10,224 nt of DNA. Source: Opitutaceae bacterium UBA4094 (lineage in GTDB: Bacteria > Verrucomicrobiota > Verrucomicrobiia > Opitutales > Opitutaceae). The position numbers and the translations under genes are program-made. The number at the start of each line of letters is the position of its first letter. Position 1 is the stretch's first letter. Below are positions 1-6,766 of the stretch, in pieces. The DNA lies in contig DFYA01000015.1 in the NCBI GenBank assembly GCA_002382525.1, positions 17,902-28,125 on the forward strand. Direction: 5' to 3'. A model generated the notes under the pieces. The model was not told the DNA's origin and searched no databases. It saw nothing but the letters and a program-made list of their open reading frames with translations.

Positions 1-406
1 GCTCCGCTCCACCCGGACCCGCCAGCAACAGCACGCACACAAAATGCGCCCCGCGTTTCCCCGCCGGCACGTCGCGCATCACCTCGACCAGCTTCCGCAA
101 ATTCGCCGCGCCGTCCCCCGCCGGCCCCGCGTAGTAAGCTGATTCCACCCCCGGCCCCCCGTCCAACGCCTCGACACACAACCCGCTGTCGTCGGCCATC
201 ACCCACGCCTCGGGAGGCAACACCGCCTTAAGCGCGAGCGCCTTCTTGCGAGCGTTGCCGATGAACGTGCCGGTGTCCTCCGCGACCGGCGGCATCCCGC
301 CCACGGCTTTCGCCGAGACGATCTCCACGTTCAGCCCGCCGCATTGTGCGAGCGTGTTGAATTCCTCGACCTTGTGTGTGTTACCGGAGGCTAAATACAG
401 TTTCAT
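1..406 (-). CDS. rdgB: RdgB/HAM1-family XTP/dITP pyrophosphatase (partial, 3' end off window)
   Basis: Family role: hydrolyses non-canonical purine nucleoside triphosphates (XTP, dITP, ITP) to monophosphate and pyrophosphate in the cytoplasm, keeping deaminated purines out of DNA and RNA. Seen: translation from the ATG at 406-404 gives 135 residues before the window edge. It has the N-terminal SGNTHKVEEF motif (residues 7-16; family form [S/T]GNxxKxxE), the ADDSGL signature (71-76, with the usual general-base Asp) and the GGPGVESAYYAG segment (83-94). The usual family length is about 190-200 residues, so roughly one third is missing. Oddity: the segment usually reads SAR; here the Arg is Tyr (residue 91), and the later usual R-F-V-C reads H-F-V-C. 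The start lies 26 bp inside the end of ribD in another frame, suggesting translational coupling. No clear Shine-Dalgarno is seen. The family call is secure; the exact substrate preference is inferred. Confidence 0.93.
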   Translation of the reverse strand, partial: MKLYLASGNTHKVEEFNTLAQCGGLNVEIVSAKAVGGMPPVAEDTGTFIGNARKKALALKAVLPPEAWVMADDSGLCVEALDGGPGVESAYYAGPAGDGAANLRKLVEVMRDVPAGKRGAHFVCVLLLAGPGGAE

Positions 407-1541
407 CCAATAAAAGTTTTTCCGGGTAAACAACGCGTCCGCGCATGAGTGAATCGTCACCGTATACCTCGTGGCGCACGTCCGTTAACCGCACCGCCTG
501 ATCCACCGTCTCCGGCCGCAGCCCCGTAAACATCGGCTTCGCCTTGTCGTCGGCGAACAGCACCGGCGCCCGATAGGCGAACAAGTAGTCGAGTTCCCGC
601 GCCCGCATCAGCTCGCTGATCAACTGCGCCCCGCCTTCGAAGTATACGCCGCCGACATTTTCCTCGCCGCACCGACGACGAAAATCGCCAAAGTTCACAC
701 GCTGCGTCGCCGTTTCGAGCACCCACACTTGCACGCCCAAGTCCCGCAACTTCCTTACATAGCCCATGCCACCATGCTGCGTCGTTACGACCACCGTGCG
801 CTCACGAAACTCGTCCGTGTAAACCTGCGGAAGCTGCGCGTGCGCATCGCTCACCGTGCGTAGCAGCCCGTCGAATACAAACCGCGTCGGGCACCACGAC
901 TCGCCATCGGCCAGCCGAGCGGTGAGCTGCGGATTGTCCTTCATCACCGTCATCGCACCAACGCCAATTCCGGGGAAATAACGGCGCCACGCGTGGACAT
1001 CGGCCCGTGCTGCCTCGCCGGTGATCCATTTCGATTCGCCGGTGCGGCAGGCGATTTTCCCGTCCAGCGTCACCGCGACCTTTGCGGCAAACAGCGTGCC
1101 ACCGCTGGTCATCCGGTGGTTGAAAATCAGGTTCAGGTCCGCGCACTCCCGCTCCAGCACGCCCGAAATCACCTCGACACCCGCTGCCCGCAACATCGCA
1201 TAACCGCCGCCGGCGTGCGCCGGGTTCGGATCGGTCGCGCCGACGACCACACGACGAATCCCCGCCGCGCGAATCGCGTCGCAACACGCTCCCGTCCGCC
1301 CGTGGGTCGAGCATGGCTCCAGCGTCACATACATGATCGCTCCGGGTTTCGGCGCGCGCCCAAGTGCGGCCAGTGCCACCCGCTCGGCGTGCGGTCCGCC
1401 ATCCTGCGAATGAAACCCTTCCGCCACGATCTGTCCGTCCTCGACGATCACTGCGCCCACCAACGGATTCGGATGCGTGTGGCCCCAAGCCTGTCGCGCC
1501 AGCGCGATCGCCCGATGCATGTAGTGTTCGTCAGCAGTCAT
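381..1541 (-). CDS. ribD: Bifunctional riboflavin biosynthesis protein RibD (deaminase/reductase)
   Basis: Catalyses two consecutive cytoplasmic steps of riboflavin synthesis: deamination of the GTP-cyclohydrolase II product, then NADPH-dependent reduction of its ribosyl side chain. Seen: with the ATG at 1541-1539 the product is 386 residues, normal for RibD. Residues 1-145 form a CDA-type deaminase with zinc motif PHAE (50-53, catalytic Glu53) and LEPC (74-77) with Cys86/Cys87. Residues about 149-370 form the reductase, with the KVAVTLDGKIA-type opening (154-164), SKWITGEAAR (170-179) and DNPQL (202-206). The frame stays open another 23 codons to 1610, but that extension translates a dispersed palindromic repeat (1564-1589), so the internal Met followed by TADEHYMHRAIALA, the usual RibD beginning, was chosen. 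It overlaps rdgB by 26 bp. No FMN riboswitch is recognisable upstream and no other rib gene is in the window. Confidence 0.95.
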   Translation of the reverse strand: MTADEHYMHRAIALARQAWGHTHPNPLVGAVIVEDGQIVAEGFHSQDGGPHAERVALAALGRAPKPGAIMYVTLEPCSTHGRTGACCDAIRAAGIRRVVVGATDPNPAHAGGGYAMLRAAGVEVISGVLERECADLNLIFNHRMTSGGTLFAAKVAVTLDGKIACRTGESKWITGEAARADVHAWRRYFPGIGVGAMTVMKDNPQLTARLADGESWCPTRFVFDGLLRTVSDAHAQLPQVYTDEFRERTVVVTTQHGGMGYVRKLRDLGVQVWVLETATQRVNFGDFRRRCGEENVGGVYFEGGAQLISELMRARELDYLFAYRAPVLFADDKAKPMFTGLRPETVDQAVRLTDVRHEVYGDDSLMRGRVVYPEKLLLDETVFSLR

Positions 1542-1782
1542 TGTTGAGCAGGTGAAAAGTCCAACGTGGGAAGCGAGCTTGCTCGCGATCATCCCCCCCG
1601 CAAGCCCCACCTAGCCATTCGCGTTTCTCAATCTCGACGTCGCCTCAACCGGCCCATCGGCGCAGCCCAAGGCCCGCGTTTTCACAAACAACAATAAACG
1701 CGCAGAGATTTTGTTTGCTCGCGAGAAACTCCCCCGTTTGCCTTCGCAGCCCTGCTCGTCCGAGCGGGACAAAATGAGTCGT
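1542..1782. other. Divergent intergenic region, ribD / tRNA-Pro
   Basis: These 241 bp separate the start of ribD (minus) from tRNA-Pro (plus) and must hold promoters for both unless transcription enters from further away. The only clear structure is the 26-bp palindromic repeat at 1564-1589, followed by a C-rich run. A small inverted repeat (gctcg/cgagc, about 1753-1764) lies just before the tRNA. I looked for an FMN riboswitch on the ribD side and saw none, and no -35/-10 pair was convincing enough to annotate. Confidence 0.6.
1564..1589 (+). repeat. GTGG-headed short palindromic repeat (REP-like), single copy
   Basis: This 26-bp unit reads acgtgggaagcgagc followed by ttgctcgcgat. It is identical to 9156-9181 and to the reverse complement of 9210-9235. 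Its core GCGAGC-TT-GCTCGC is self-complementary and is preceded by GTGGG. A GTRG tetranucleotide at the foot of a hairpin is the known hallmark of REP elements mobilised by RAYT transposases; assignment to that class is inference, and no RAYT gene is in the window. It sits 22 bp upstream of the ribD start. Confidence 0.8.
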
Positions 1783-1859
1783 CGGGACGTAGCTTAGCCT
1801 GGTAGAGCGCTACATTCGGGTTGTAGAGGTCGAGAGTTCGAATCTCTCCGTCCCGACCA
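1783..1859 (+). tRNA. tRNA-Pro (anticodon CGG)
   Basis: A complete 77-nt cloverleaf with encoded CCA. The acceptor stem cgggacg (1783-1789) pairs fully with cgtcccg (1849-1855). The anticodon stem ctaca/tgtag encloses the loop ttcgggt, giving anticodon CGG, which reads the proline codon CCG. The T arm contains gttcgaatc, and the discriminator is A1856 followed by CCA (1857-1859). It stands alone between divergent ribD and a convergent small gene. No Rho-independent terminator is evident immediately after it. Confidence 0.97.
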
Positions 1860-1922
1860 TTTTGAACCCCTCCGGTTTTCGTAAACCCCATTCCGGACTT
1901 GGGCTGCGTGATTCTCTGCGGT

Positions 1923-2162
1923 TCAACGCGATTTGTCTTTGTTTTTAATCGTGCCGCGGATGTTCATGCCGGCCAAGGCCACCTGCAGGCAGACCAGCGC
2001 ATACGCGTTCTCGTGCACGCCCCAGGTGATCCACAGCGCATTGCCCACCAGAAACCACCAGAAACCGTGTTTGCGACGGGTCTTCGTCTGCGAAGCCGTC
2101 AACCACGCCGCCAGCACGGTCACCACCATCGCCGGCCACTGAAGAAATCCGATCACGTCCAT
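1923..2162 (-). CDS. Small three-helix membrane protein of unknown function
   Basis: I do not recognise the family securely. From the ATG at 2162-2160 it encodes 79 residues with three hydrophobic stretches: about 5-23 (FLQWPAMVVTVLAAWLTAS), 34-50 (FWWFLVGNALWITWGV) and 53-69 (NAYALVCLQVALAGMNI). A basic loop, KTRRKHG (27-33), joins helices 1 and 2, and the tail is charged (KNKDKSR). The G-N-x-x-W, W-G and N-x-R-G pattern recalls the repeated helical units of PnuC- or SWEET-like small transporters, but this is only a resemblance. The frame extends upstream to a TTG at 2213, but the added residues are not membrane-like and the ATG is preferred. It lies 94 bp downstream of hemC on the same strand, so co-transcription is possible, and it is convergent with tRNA-Pro. 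Confidence 0.7.
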   Translation of the reverse strand: MDVIGFLQWPAMVVTVLAAWLTASQTKTRRKHGFWWFLVGNALWITWGVHENAYALVCLQVALAGMNIRGTIKNKDKSR

Positions 2163-2256
2163 GCAGCCCCACAGGCCGCACCGAACGCGGAACGTTCCCG
2201 CCTTGAACGCCAAGTCCGTTTCCGTCCATGCCCCCGGCGCGCGGCGGTGTTCGGTC

Positions 2257-3120
2257 TTAACCGACTTGAAACCCGAGATGCTTCAGCGTCGCGCGAGCGG
2301 TCTCCACCGGCGCATCGATCTCGGCATCGCTCAACGGCAGGCTACGCAGCCCGATTTCGTGGTGATAGAACCACAGCGTGTCCGCCGTGGCATGCGCCGC
2401 AAACGCCGTCTGACAGCCTCCGTTCAAAGCCGCCTGAAACGCGCGCTCCAACGTCACAAATCGGGCAGTGCGCCGATCAAGCACATCCGCGAATCGCGCG
2501 GCGTCGTCCGCGCGCGTTTGCACCGCAATCGCCGCTTGCCCGACCGCCGGGACCATGTGCGAAAAGTTCAACGCGTGAAACTGCGCGCCTTTCCAGCCGC
2601 CAATGCCGAGACGGCGCAATCCCGCGCACGCCAGCACCGTCGCGTCGGCGACCTGGTCTTGCGCGATCTTGCGGAGGCGCGTGTCCACGTTGCCGCGGAT
2701 TTCGGTGAACTGCGCATCGGGAAACAGCATCGCAAGCTGCAACCGGCGGCGCGGACTGCTCGTCGCGATCAGCGCGGGTGACTCGATGCCTTCGCGCAGC
2801 ACAAGCATGTCGCGCGGGTCTTCGCGTGGCAGGTAACCGGCGACAGCCAAGCCGGTGGGCATCTCGCCGGGCAGGTCTTTGCAACTATGCACCGCGAGGT
2901 CGGCTTCCCCTCGCAGGAGCGATTCCTCGAGTTCCTTGGTGAAGAGCCCCTTGCCGCCTTGTTTTTCGAGCGACCACTCGGTGCGCTGGTCGCCGGTCGT
3001 AACGACCTTCAGCAACTCGACTTCGACGCCGAGCGTGGCGCGCAGGTGCGCGGCGACTTGCTCGGATTGAGCGAGCGCGAGCGGGCTTTTACGGGTGGCG
3101 AGGATGAGTTTGGTCTTCAC
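2257..3120 (-). CDS. hemC: Hydroxymethylbilane synthase (porphobilinogen deaminase)
   Basis: Polymerises four porphobilinogen molecules into linear hydroxymethylbilane in tetrapyrrole (heme) synthesis, in the cytoplasm. Seen, numbering from the GTG at 3120-3118 (287 residues): opening KLILATRKSPLALAQSE (4-20); AVHSCKDLP (76-84) with catalytic Asp82; SSPRRR (121-126) and IRGNVDTRL (141-149), the substrate and cofactor Arg segments; NGGCQ (233-237) with Cys236, which anchors the dipyrromethane cofactor. All key residues are present. The length is somewhat below the common 305-315, mainly through a short C-terminal domain. Start choice: the frame extends to an ATG at 3192, but that stretch translates a Rho-independent terminator (3148-3181) and does not resemble HemC, so the GTG is preferred. 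No Shine-Dalgarno is visible before it. Only 27 bp separate it from the terminator, so the location of its promoter is unclear. Confidence 0.93.
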   Translation of the reverse strand: MKTKLILATRKSPLALAQSEQVAAHLRATLGVEVELLKVVTTGDQRTEWSLEKQGGKGLFTKELEESLLRGEADLAVHSCKDLPGEMPTGLAVAGYLPREDPRDMLVLREGIESPALIATSSPRRRLQLAMLFPDAQFTEIRGNVDTRLRKIAQDQVADATVLACAGLRRLGIGGWKGAQFHALNFSHMVPAVGQAAIAVQTRADDAARFADVLDRRTARFVTLERAFQAALNGGCQTAFAAHATADTLWFYHHEIGLRSLPLSDAEIDAPVETARATLKHLGFQVG

Positions 3121-3147
3121 GGCAGGAGCGGGTTTAAAACGGGAAAC

Positions 3148-3181
3148 AAAAAAGGCCGTGGCACGAATGCCAACGGCCTTT
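3148..3181 (-). terminator. Rho-independent terminator downstream of ilvC
   Basis: Read on the minus strand, AAAGGCCG pairs with CGGCCTTT, and an inner TGGCA / TGCCA stem is closed by a TTCG tetraloop; one T is bulged. The stem is followed directly by a run of six T. The strong GC core, UUCG loop and U-tract make a textbook intrinsic terminator for transcripts arriving from ilvN-ilvC, about 90 bp past the ilvC stop. On the plus strand the stem is followed only by ttt-gcag, so it is directional. Confidence 0.9.
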
Positions 3182-3268
3182 GCAGATTTCATTGAATCAA
3201 GTGACGGGCAGCGAGTGAGGGTTCGAATGCTCGCTAATCACTACACGCTACTCGCTACTTTTATCACA

Positions 3269-4300
<1,032 letters not shown>

Positions 4301-4394
4301 GGTGTGTGTGAGAAAGTTGAAGCGGAGTTTGGAAAAGAGGAGAACTTTGCGGCGGTGGTTCGGTTAAGATTTAGCCGCTTAGGTTTTAGGATTT

Positions 4395-4411
4395 ATCGCG
4401 CGACGCGCGAT
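4395..4411. repeat. Perfect palindrome at the ilvN stop codon
   Basis: Eight bases, atcgcgcg (4395-4402), are followed after one base by their exact reverse complement (4404-4411). On the minus strand the palindrome begins at the last base of the ilvN stop codon. There is no following T-run, so it is not a typical intrinsic terminator. It could be an RNA hairpin affecting ilvN-ilvC message stability, or a protein-binding dyad; the role is unknown. Confidence 0.6.
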
Positions 4412-4881
4412 TATCGCATCTGCGCGAGCGCGCCGGTGCGGGCGAGTTCGATGATCCCGAACGGCTCGATGAGCTTGAGGAAGGCGCTGACCTTGCTGTC
4501 GTCGCCGGTCATCTCAATGATGAGCGAGTCGTGGGCGACGTTGACGATCTTTGTGCGGAAGATGTCGCTGATCTGCATGATTTCGGAGCGCGTCTTGGCG
4601 TCGGCCTTGACCTTGAGGAGCACGAGTTCGCGGGAGACGGCCTGGCCCTCGGTGAAGTCAACGACATCGACGACGTTGACCAGCTTGCGGAGCTGTTTGA
4701 TGCAGAGGTCGAGCGCGGAGTCGTCGCCCATAAGGACGGCGGTGATCCGAGACAGCGACGCGTCATGCGTGGGGGCTACGTTGAGCGAATCGATGTTGAA
4801 GCCGCGGCCGGAAAACATGCCGGCCACGCGGGCTAGAACGCCGAACTTGTTCTCAACGAGGACGGAGATCGTGTGTCGCAT
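4411..4881 (-). CDS. ilvN: Acetolactate synthase small (regulatory) subunit
   Basis: Activates the catalytic subunit of acetohydroxyacid synthase and confers feedback inhibition by valine. Seen, from the ATG at 4881-4879: 156 residues, typical of the IlvN/IlvH family. An N-terminal ACT domain spans about 2-76 with NKFGVLARV (11-19) and GRGFNIDSLNVAPT (25-38). Gly14 and Asn29, positions known in IlvH to form the valine site, are both present, so valine sensitivity is predicted. The C-terminal domain starts near 84 (RELVLLKV) and contains SDIFRTKIVNV (105-115). The frame runs upstream to 4971, but that extension is a translation of tRNA-Val, so the internal ATG is right. It begins 28 bp after the tRNA with no terminator or Shine-Dalgarno between. 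The catalytic subunit gene ilvB, often adjacent, is absent from the window. Confidence 0.95.
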   Translation of the reverse strand: MRHTISVLVENKFGVLARVAGMFSGRGFNIDSLNVAPTHDASLSRITAVLMGDDSALDLCIKQLRKLVNVVDVVDFTEGQAVSRELVLLKVKADAKTRSEIMQISDIFRTKIVNVAHDSLIIEMTGDDSKVSAFLKLIEPFGIIELARTGALAQMR

Positions 4882-4909
4882 TTGCGGGTTTTTTGGATGA
4901 AGAAAAATA

Positions 4910-4986
4910 TGGTGGACGATGAGGGACTCGAACCCCCGACACCCTCGGTGTAAGCGAGGTGCTCTAACCAACTGAGCTAATCGTCC
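4910..4986 (-). tRNA. tRNA-Val (anticodon UAC)
   Basis: A complete 77-nt tRNA with encoded CCA, read on the minus strand. The acceptor stem GGACGAT (4986-4980) pairs with ATCGTCC (4920-4914). The D arm contains TAGCTCAGTTGGTTAGAGC, and the anticodon stem CCTCG/CGAGG encloses CTTACAC, giving anticodon TAC for valine. The T arm contains GGTTCGAGTCC; the discriminator A is followed by CCA (4912-4910). It lies 28 bp upstream of ilvN on the same strand. Confidence 0.97.
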
Positions 4987-4999
4987 AAACCAAAGTTGA

Positions 5000-5030
5000 G
5001 AGATAAACGGGCGGGGATGCCCGCTGACAA
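5000..5030 (-). promoter_or_regulatory. Possible sigma-70-type promoter for tRNA-Val (ilvN-ilvC)
   Basis: On the minus strand TTGTCA (5030-5025, five of six matches to the -35 consensus) is followed by a GC-rich spacer and a weak -10 region, TTTATC or TATCTC (between 5007 and 5000), 17-19 bp away. This would place a start a few bases before the tRNA 5' end. The spacer holds a GCGGG/CCCGC dyad, the sort of GC-rich segment seen in stable-RNA promoters. The -10 match is only three of six, so this is tentative. Confidence 0.35.
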
Positions 5031-5057
5031 GGATTTATTGGGAGAACGCCATTCGTG

Positions 5058-5116
5058 GCCCGAATACCGGGCGTCGCGGGGGACGTGAGCGACCCGAATC
5101 TGACCACTCGCTCACG
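5058..5116. repeat. Stem-loops downstream of asd
   Basis: Two inverted repeats lie between the asd stop and tRNA-Val. The larger is 9 bp, cgtgagcga (5084-5092) against tcgctcacg (5108-5116), with a 15-base loop. The smaller is gcccg (5058-5062) against cgggc (5068-5072), with a 5-base loop. Both would form in the 3' end of the asd transcript. Neither is followed by a T-run, so they are candidates for message-end processing or Rho-linked termination rather than intrinsic terminators. Confidence 0.5.
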
Positions 5117-5131
5117 CTCGCAGCTACGCGA

Positions 5132-6175
5132 TCAAACCGCCGCCGGCTCCGGCTTCAGGATGCCTTCGCGGATCATCAGCTCGGCGTTCTGCACGGCGTT
5201 CAGCGCGGCGCCCTTCCAGAGGTTGTCGCCGCTCACCCAGAACGAAAGGCCGTTGTCCCACGCCGTGTCGATGCGCAGGCGCCCCACCCCGCACTTCACT
5301 TTTTCGGCGAAGTCGAGCGGGGTCGGATACTTTTTGTTGGCGGTGTCATCGACCAGCTCGGCGCCAGCAAACGCAGCCACGGCCGCGCGCGCTTTATCGA
5401 GATCGACCGGACGCTCAAACTCCGCGCTCACCGAAATCGAATGGGCGCGCACGACAGGCACGCGCACGGTGGTCGCGGAGACCTTGAGGTTCGGGAGACC
5501 CATGATCTTGCGGGTCTCGTCAGCCATCTTGGTTTCTTCGCCCGTGTAGCCGTTTTCGCCAAATGTATCGATCTGGGGAATACAATTGAACGCGATCTGA
5601 TATGGGTAAACTTTGTGCGTGACCGGCTGGCCGGCGACATGCGCCTGGATCTGCTCAGCGAGCTCCTTCACGGCCTCGGCGCCCGTTCCGGATACGGACT
5701 GGTAAGTGGAAACGATAATGCGCTTCAGGCCGAACGCCTGATGCAGCGGCCAAAGCCCCATCAACATGACCGCCGTCGAACAGTTGGGATTGGCGATGAT
5801 GCCGCCGTGATTGCGCAGCTTCTCCGGGTTGATCTCAGGAATGACCAACGGAATGTTTGGCTCCATGCGCAGGGCCGAGCTTTTGTCGATCACGACGCAA
5901 CCGGACTTCACCGCGTCGGCGGCGAGCGCGCGCGTGACGGAACCGCCTGCCGCGAAGAATGCAAGGTCCACGCCGGCAAACGCCCCGAGCTTCGCCTCCT
6001 CGATCGTGAATTTCTTGCCGAAACGTTCCACGACTTTGCCCGCCGAACGCGCCGAGGCGAAGAGCCGCAGCGAGGACATGGGGAAGTTGCGCTCATGCAA
6101 AAGACGCACGAGCTCTTGACCGACAGCACCGGTGGCGCCGACGATACCAATGACGTAGTTGTTACGTGTATTCAC
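5132..6175 (-). CDS. asd: Aspartate-semialdehyde dehydrogenase
   Basis: Reduces aspartyl-4-phosphate to aspartate semialdehyde with NADPH, the branch point to lysine/diaminopimelate, methionine and threonine. Seen, from the GTG at 6175-6173: 347 residues, normal for the family. The nucleotide-binding motif is GATGAVGQE (13-21); the catalytic NPNCST segment (129-134) carries Cys132; VSTYQSVSGTGAEAV (155-169) and RVPVVRAHS (238-246, with the active-site His245) are intact. Start choice: an AAGGAG Shine-Dalgarno lies 8 bases before the GTG and the protein aligns from there; the longer frame to 6265 would translate the antisense of the divergent gene. It is the only gene here with a strong Shine-Dalgarno. 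Its start is separated by one base from that of the divergent L,D-transpeptidase-like gene, so its ribosome site, leader and probably promoter lie inside that gene's coding sequence. Confidence 0.96.
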   Translation of the reverse strand: MNTRNNYVIGIVGATGAVGQELVRLLHERNFPMSSLRLFASARSAGKVVERFGKKFTIEEAKLGAFAGVDLAFFAAGGSVTRALAADAVKSGCVVIDKSSALRMEPNIPLVIPEINPEKLRNHGGIIANPNCSTAVMLMGLWPLHQAFGLKRIIVSTYQSVSGTGAEAVKELAEQIQAHVAGQPVTHKVYPYQIAFNCIPQIDTFGENGYTGEETKMADETRKIMGLPNLKVSATTVRVPVVRAHSISVSAEFERPVDLDKARAAVAAFAGAELVDDTANKKYPTPLDFAEKVKCGVGRLRIDTAWDNGLSFWVSGDNLWKGAALNAVQNAELMIREGILKPEPAAV

Positions 6176-6176
6176 G

Positions 6177-6710
6177 ATGAAATCTCCTTGGGAGTCGGTC
6201 AGAGAAACATGCACCCGCCTCGGCATCAAGTCCGCAGAGCGGTTGCTCGCCGTGCACATCGCCACGCAGACGATGCAGTTCTTCCGCGGCCCCGAACTCG
6301 TTCGCAGCTACGTGATTTCCACGTCGAAACGCCCTCCCTCCAACGTAAAGGGCTCCCTCGGCACCCCCCGCGGCCTGCACGCCATCGCGGAGCGCATCGG
6401 CGCCGGACAGCCCCCGGGCATGGTGTTTTCGAGCCGCGTGCCCACCGGGCGTCATTATTCCGAGGTGCCCGACTCCGATACGCATCCCAATCTCATCACG
6501 AGCCGCATTCTCTGGCTGAACGGCTTGGAGCCCGGCGTGAACCAAGGTGGCGACGTCGATACCCACGCGCGCTACGTTTATATTCACGGCACCAACCACG
6601 AAGACCGACTCGGAGCCCCGCAGAGCGCCGGCTGCGTTGTCATGGGCAACCTCGATATCGTCGAACTCTTCGAGGACGTCCGCACGGGCGACTTCGTCTG
6701 GATCGAGTAA
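6177..6710 (+). CDS. L,D-transpeptidase catalytic (YkuD) domain protein
   Basis: YkuD-family enzymes make 3-3 cross-links between diaminopimelate residues of peptidoglycan, or attach proteins to it, through a catalytic cysteine. Seen, from the ATG at 6177: 177 residues, nearly all one YkuD domain (about 20-177). Key motifs are GTPRG (62-66), YIHGTN (135-140, His137) and SAGCVVM (150-156, Cys153), with the usual 15-residue His-Cys interval. Oddities: the common SHGC[I/V]R box here has Ala for His (151) and Val for Arg (155), and no signal peptide or membrane anchor is visible, unusual for an envelope enzyme. An upstream TTG (6159) adds six residues but no signal. No Shine-Dalgarno is seen, so a leaderless message is possible. 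It is divergent from asd, whose pathway feeds diaminopimelate synthesis. The family call is firm; activity and location are inference. Confidence 0.9.
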   Translation: MKSPWESVRETCTRLGIKSAERLLAVHIATQTMQFFRGPELVRSYVISTSKRPPSNVKGSLGTPRGLHAIAERIGAGQPPGMVFSSRVPTGRHYSEVPDSDTHPNLITSRILWLNGLEPGVNQGGDVDTHARYVYIHGTNHEDRLGAPQSAGCVVMGNLDIVELFEDVRTGDFVWIE

Positions 6711-6766
6711 GTAGCGCAGACTTCCAGTCTGCCTCCGGAAAAAAGCAGGCAGGAAGCCCGCGCTAC
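6711..6766. repeat. Inverted pair of GTAG-headed palindromic repeats (REP-like) between convergent genes
   Basis: The left unit (6711-6732) starts gtagcgcagac and contains GCAGACT-TCC-AGTCTGC, a perfect 7-bp hairpin. The right unit (about 6745-6766), read on the minus strand, starts GTAGCGCGGGC and forms a similar, slightly imperfect hairpin. The two 22-base units match at 18 positions and face each other, so the whole block can also form one long stem. The left unit starts directly after the stop of the L,D-transpeptidase gene; the GTAG of the right unit contains the TAG stop of the ATPase. Likely roles are bidirectional transcript-end structure and/or a mobile REP doublet. Its sequence differs from the repeat at 1564 and 9156. 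Confidence 0.8.

Noticed and set aside
1542..1782. FMN riboswitch upstream of ribD
   Set aside because: None of the conserved RFN stem elements could be recognised on the minus strand.
1682..1891. A 69-codon minus-strand frame
   Set aside because: It is antisense to tRNA-Pro; its GEIRTLDLYNPNVA-type peptide is a well-known artefact of translating the complement of a tRNA.
4882..4971. Thirty-residue N-terminal extension of ilvN
   Set aside because: It is a translation of tRNA-Val and its 3' flank; family members begin at the internal ATG.
4882..5060. T-box or leader-peptide attenuator before ilvN
   Set aside because: The upstream RNA is a complete, canonical tRNA-Val with encoded CCA; there is no T-box sequence, and no short ORF with repeated Val/Ile/Leu codons.
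6190..6240. Sigma-70-type promoter for asd (TTGATG with a 17-bp spacer)
   Set aside because: The -10 hexamer (TTCTCT) is too weak to support a call.
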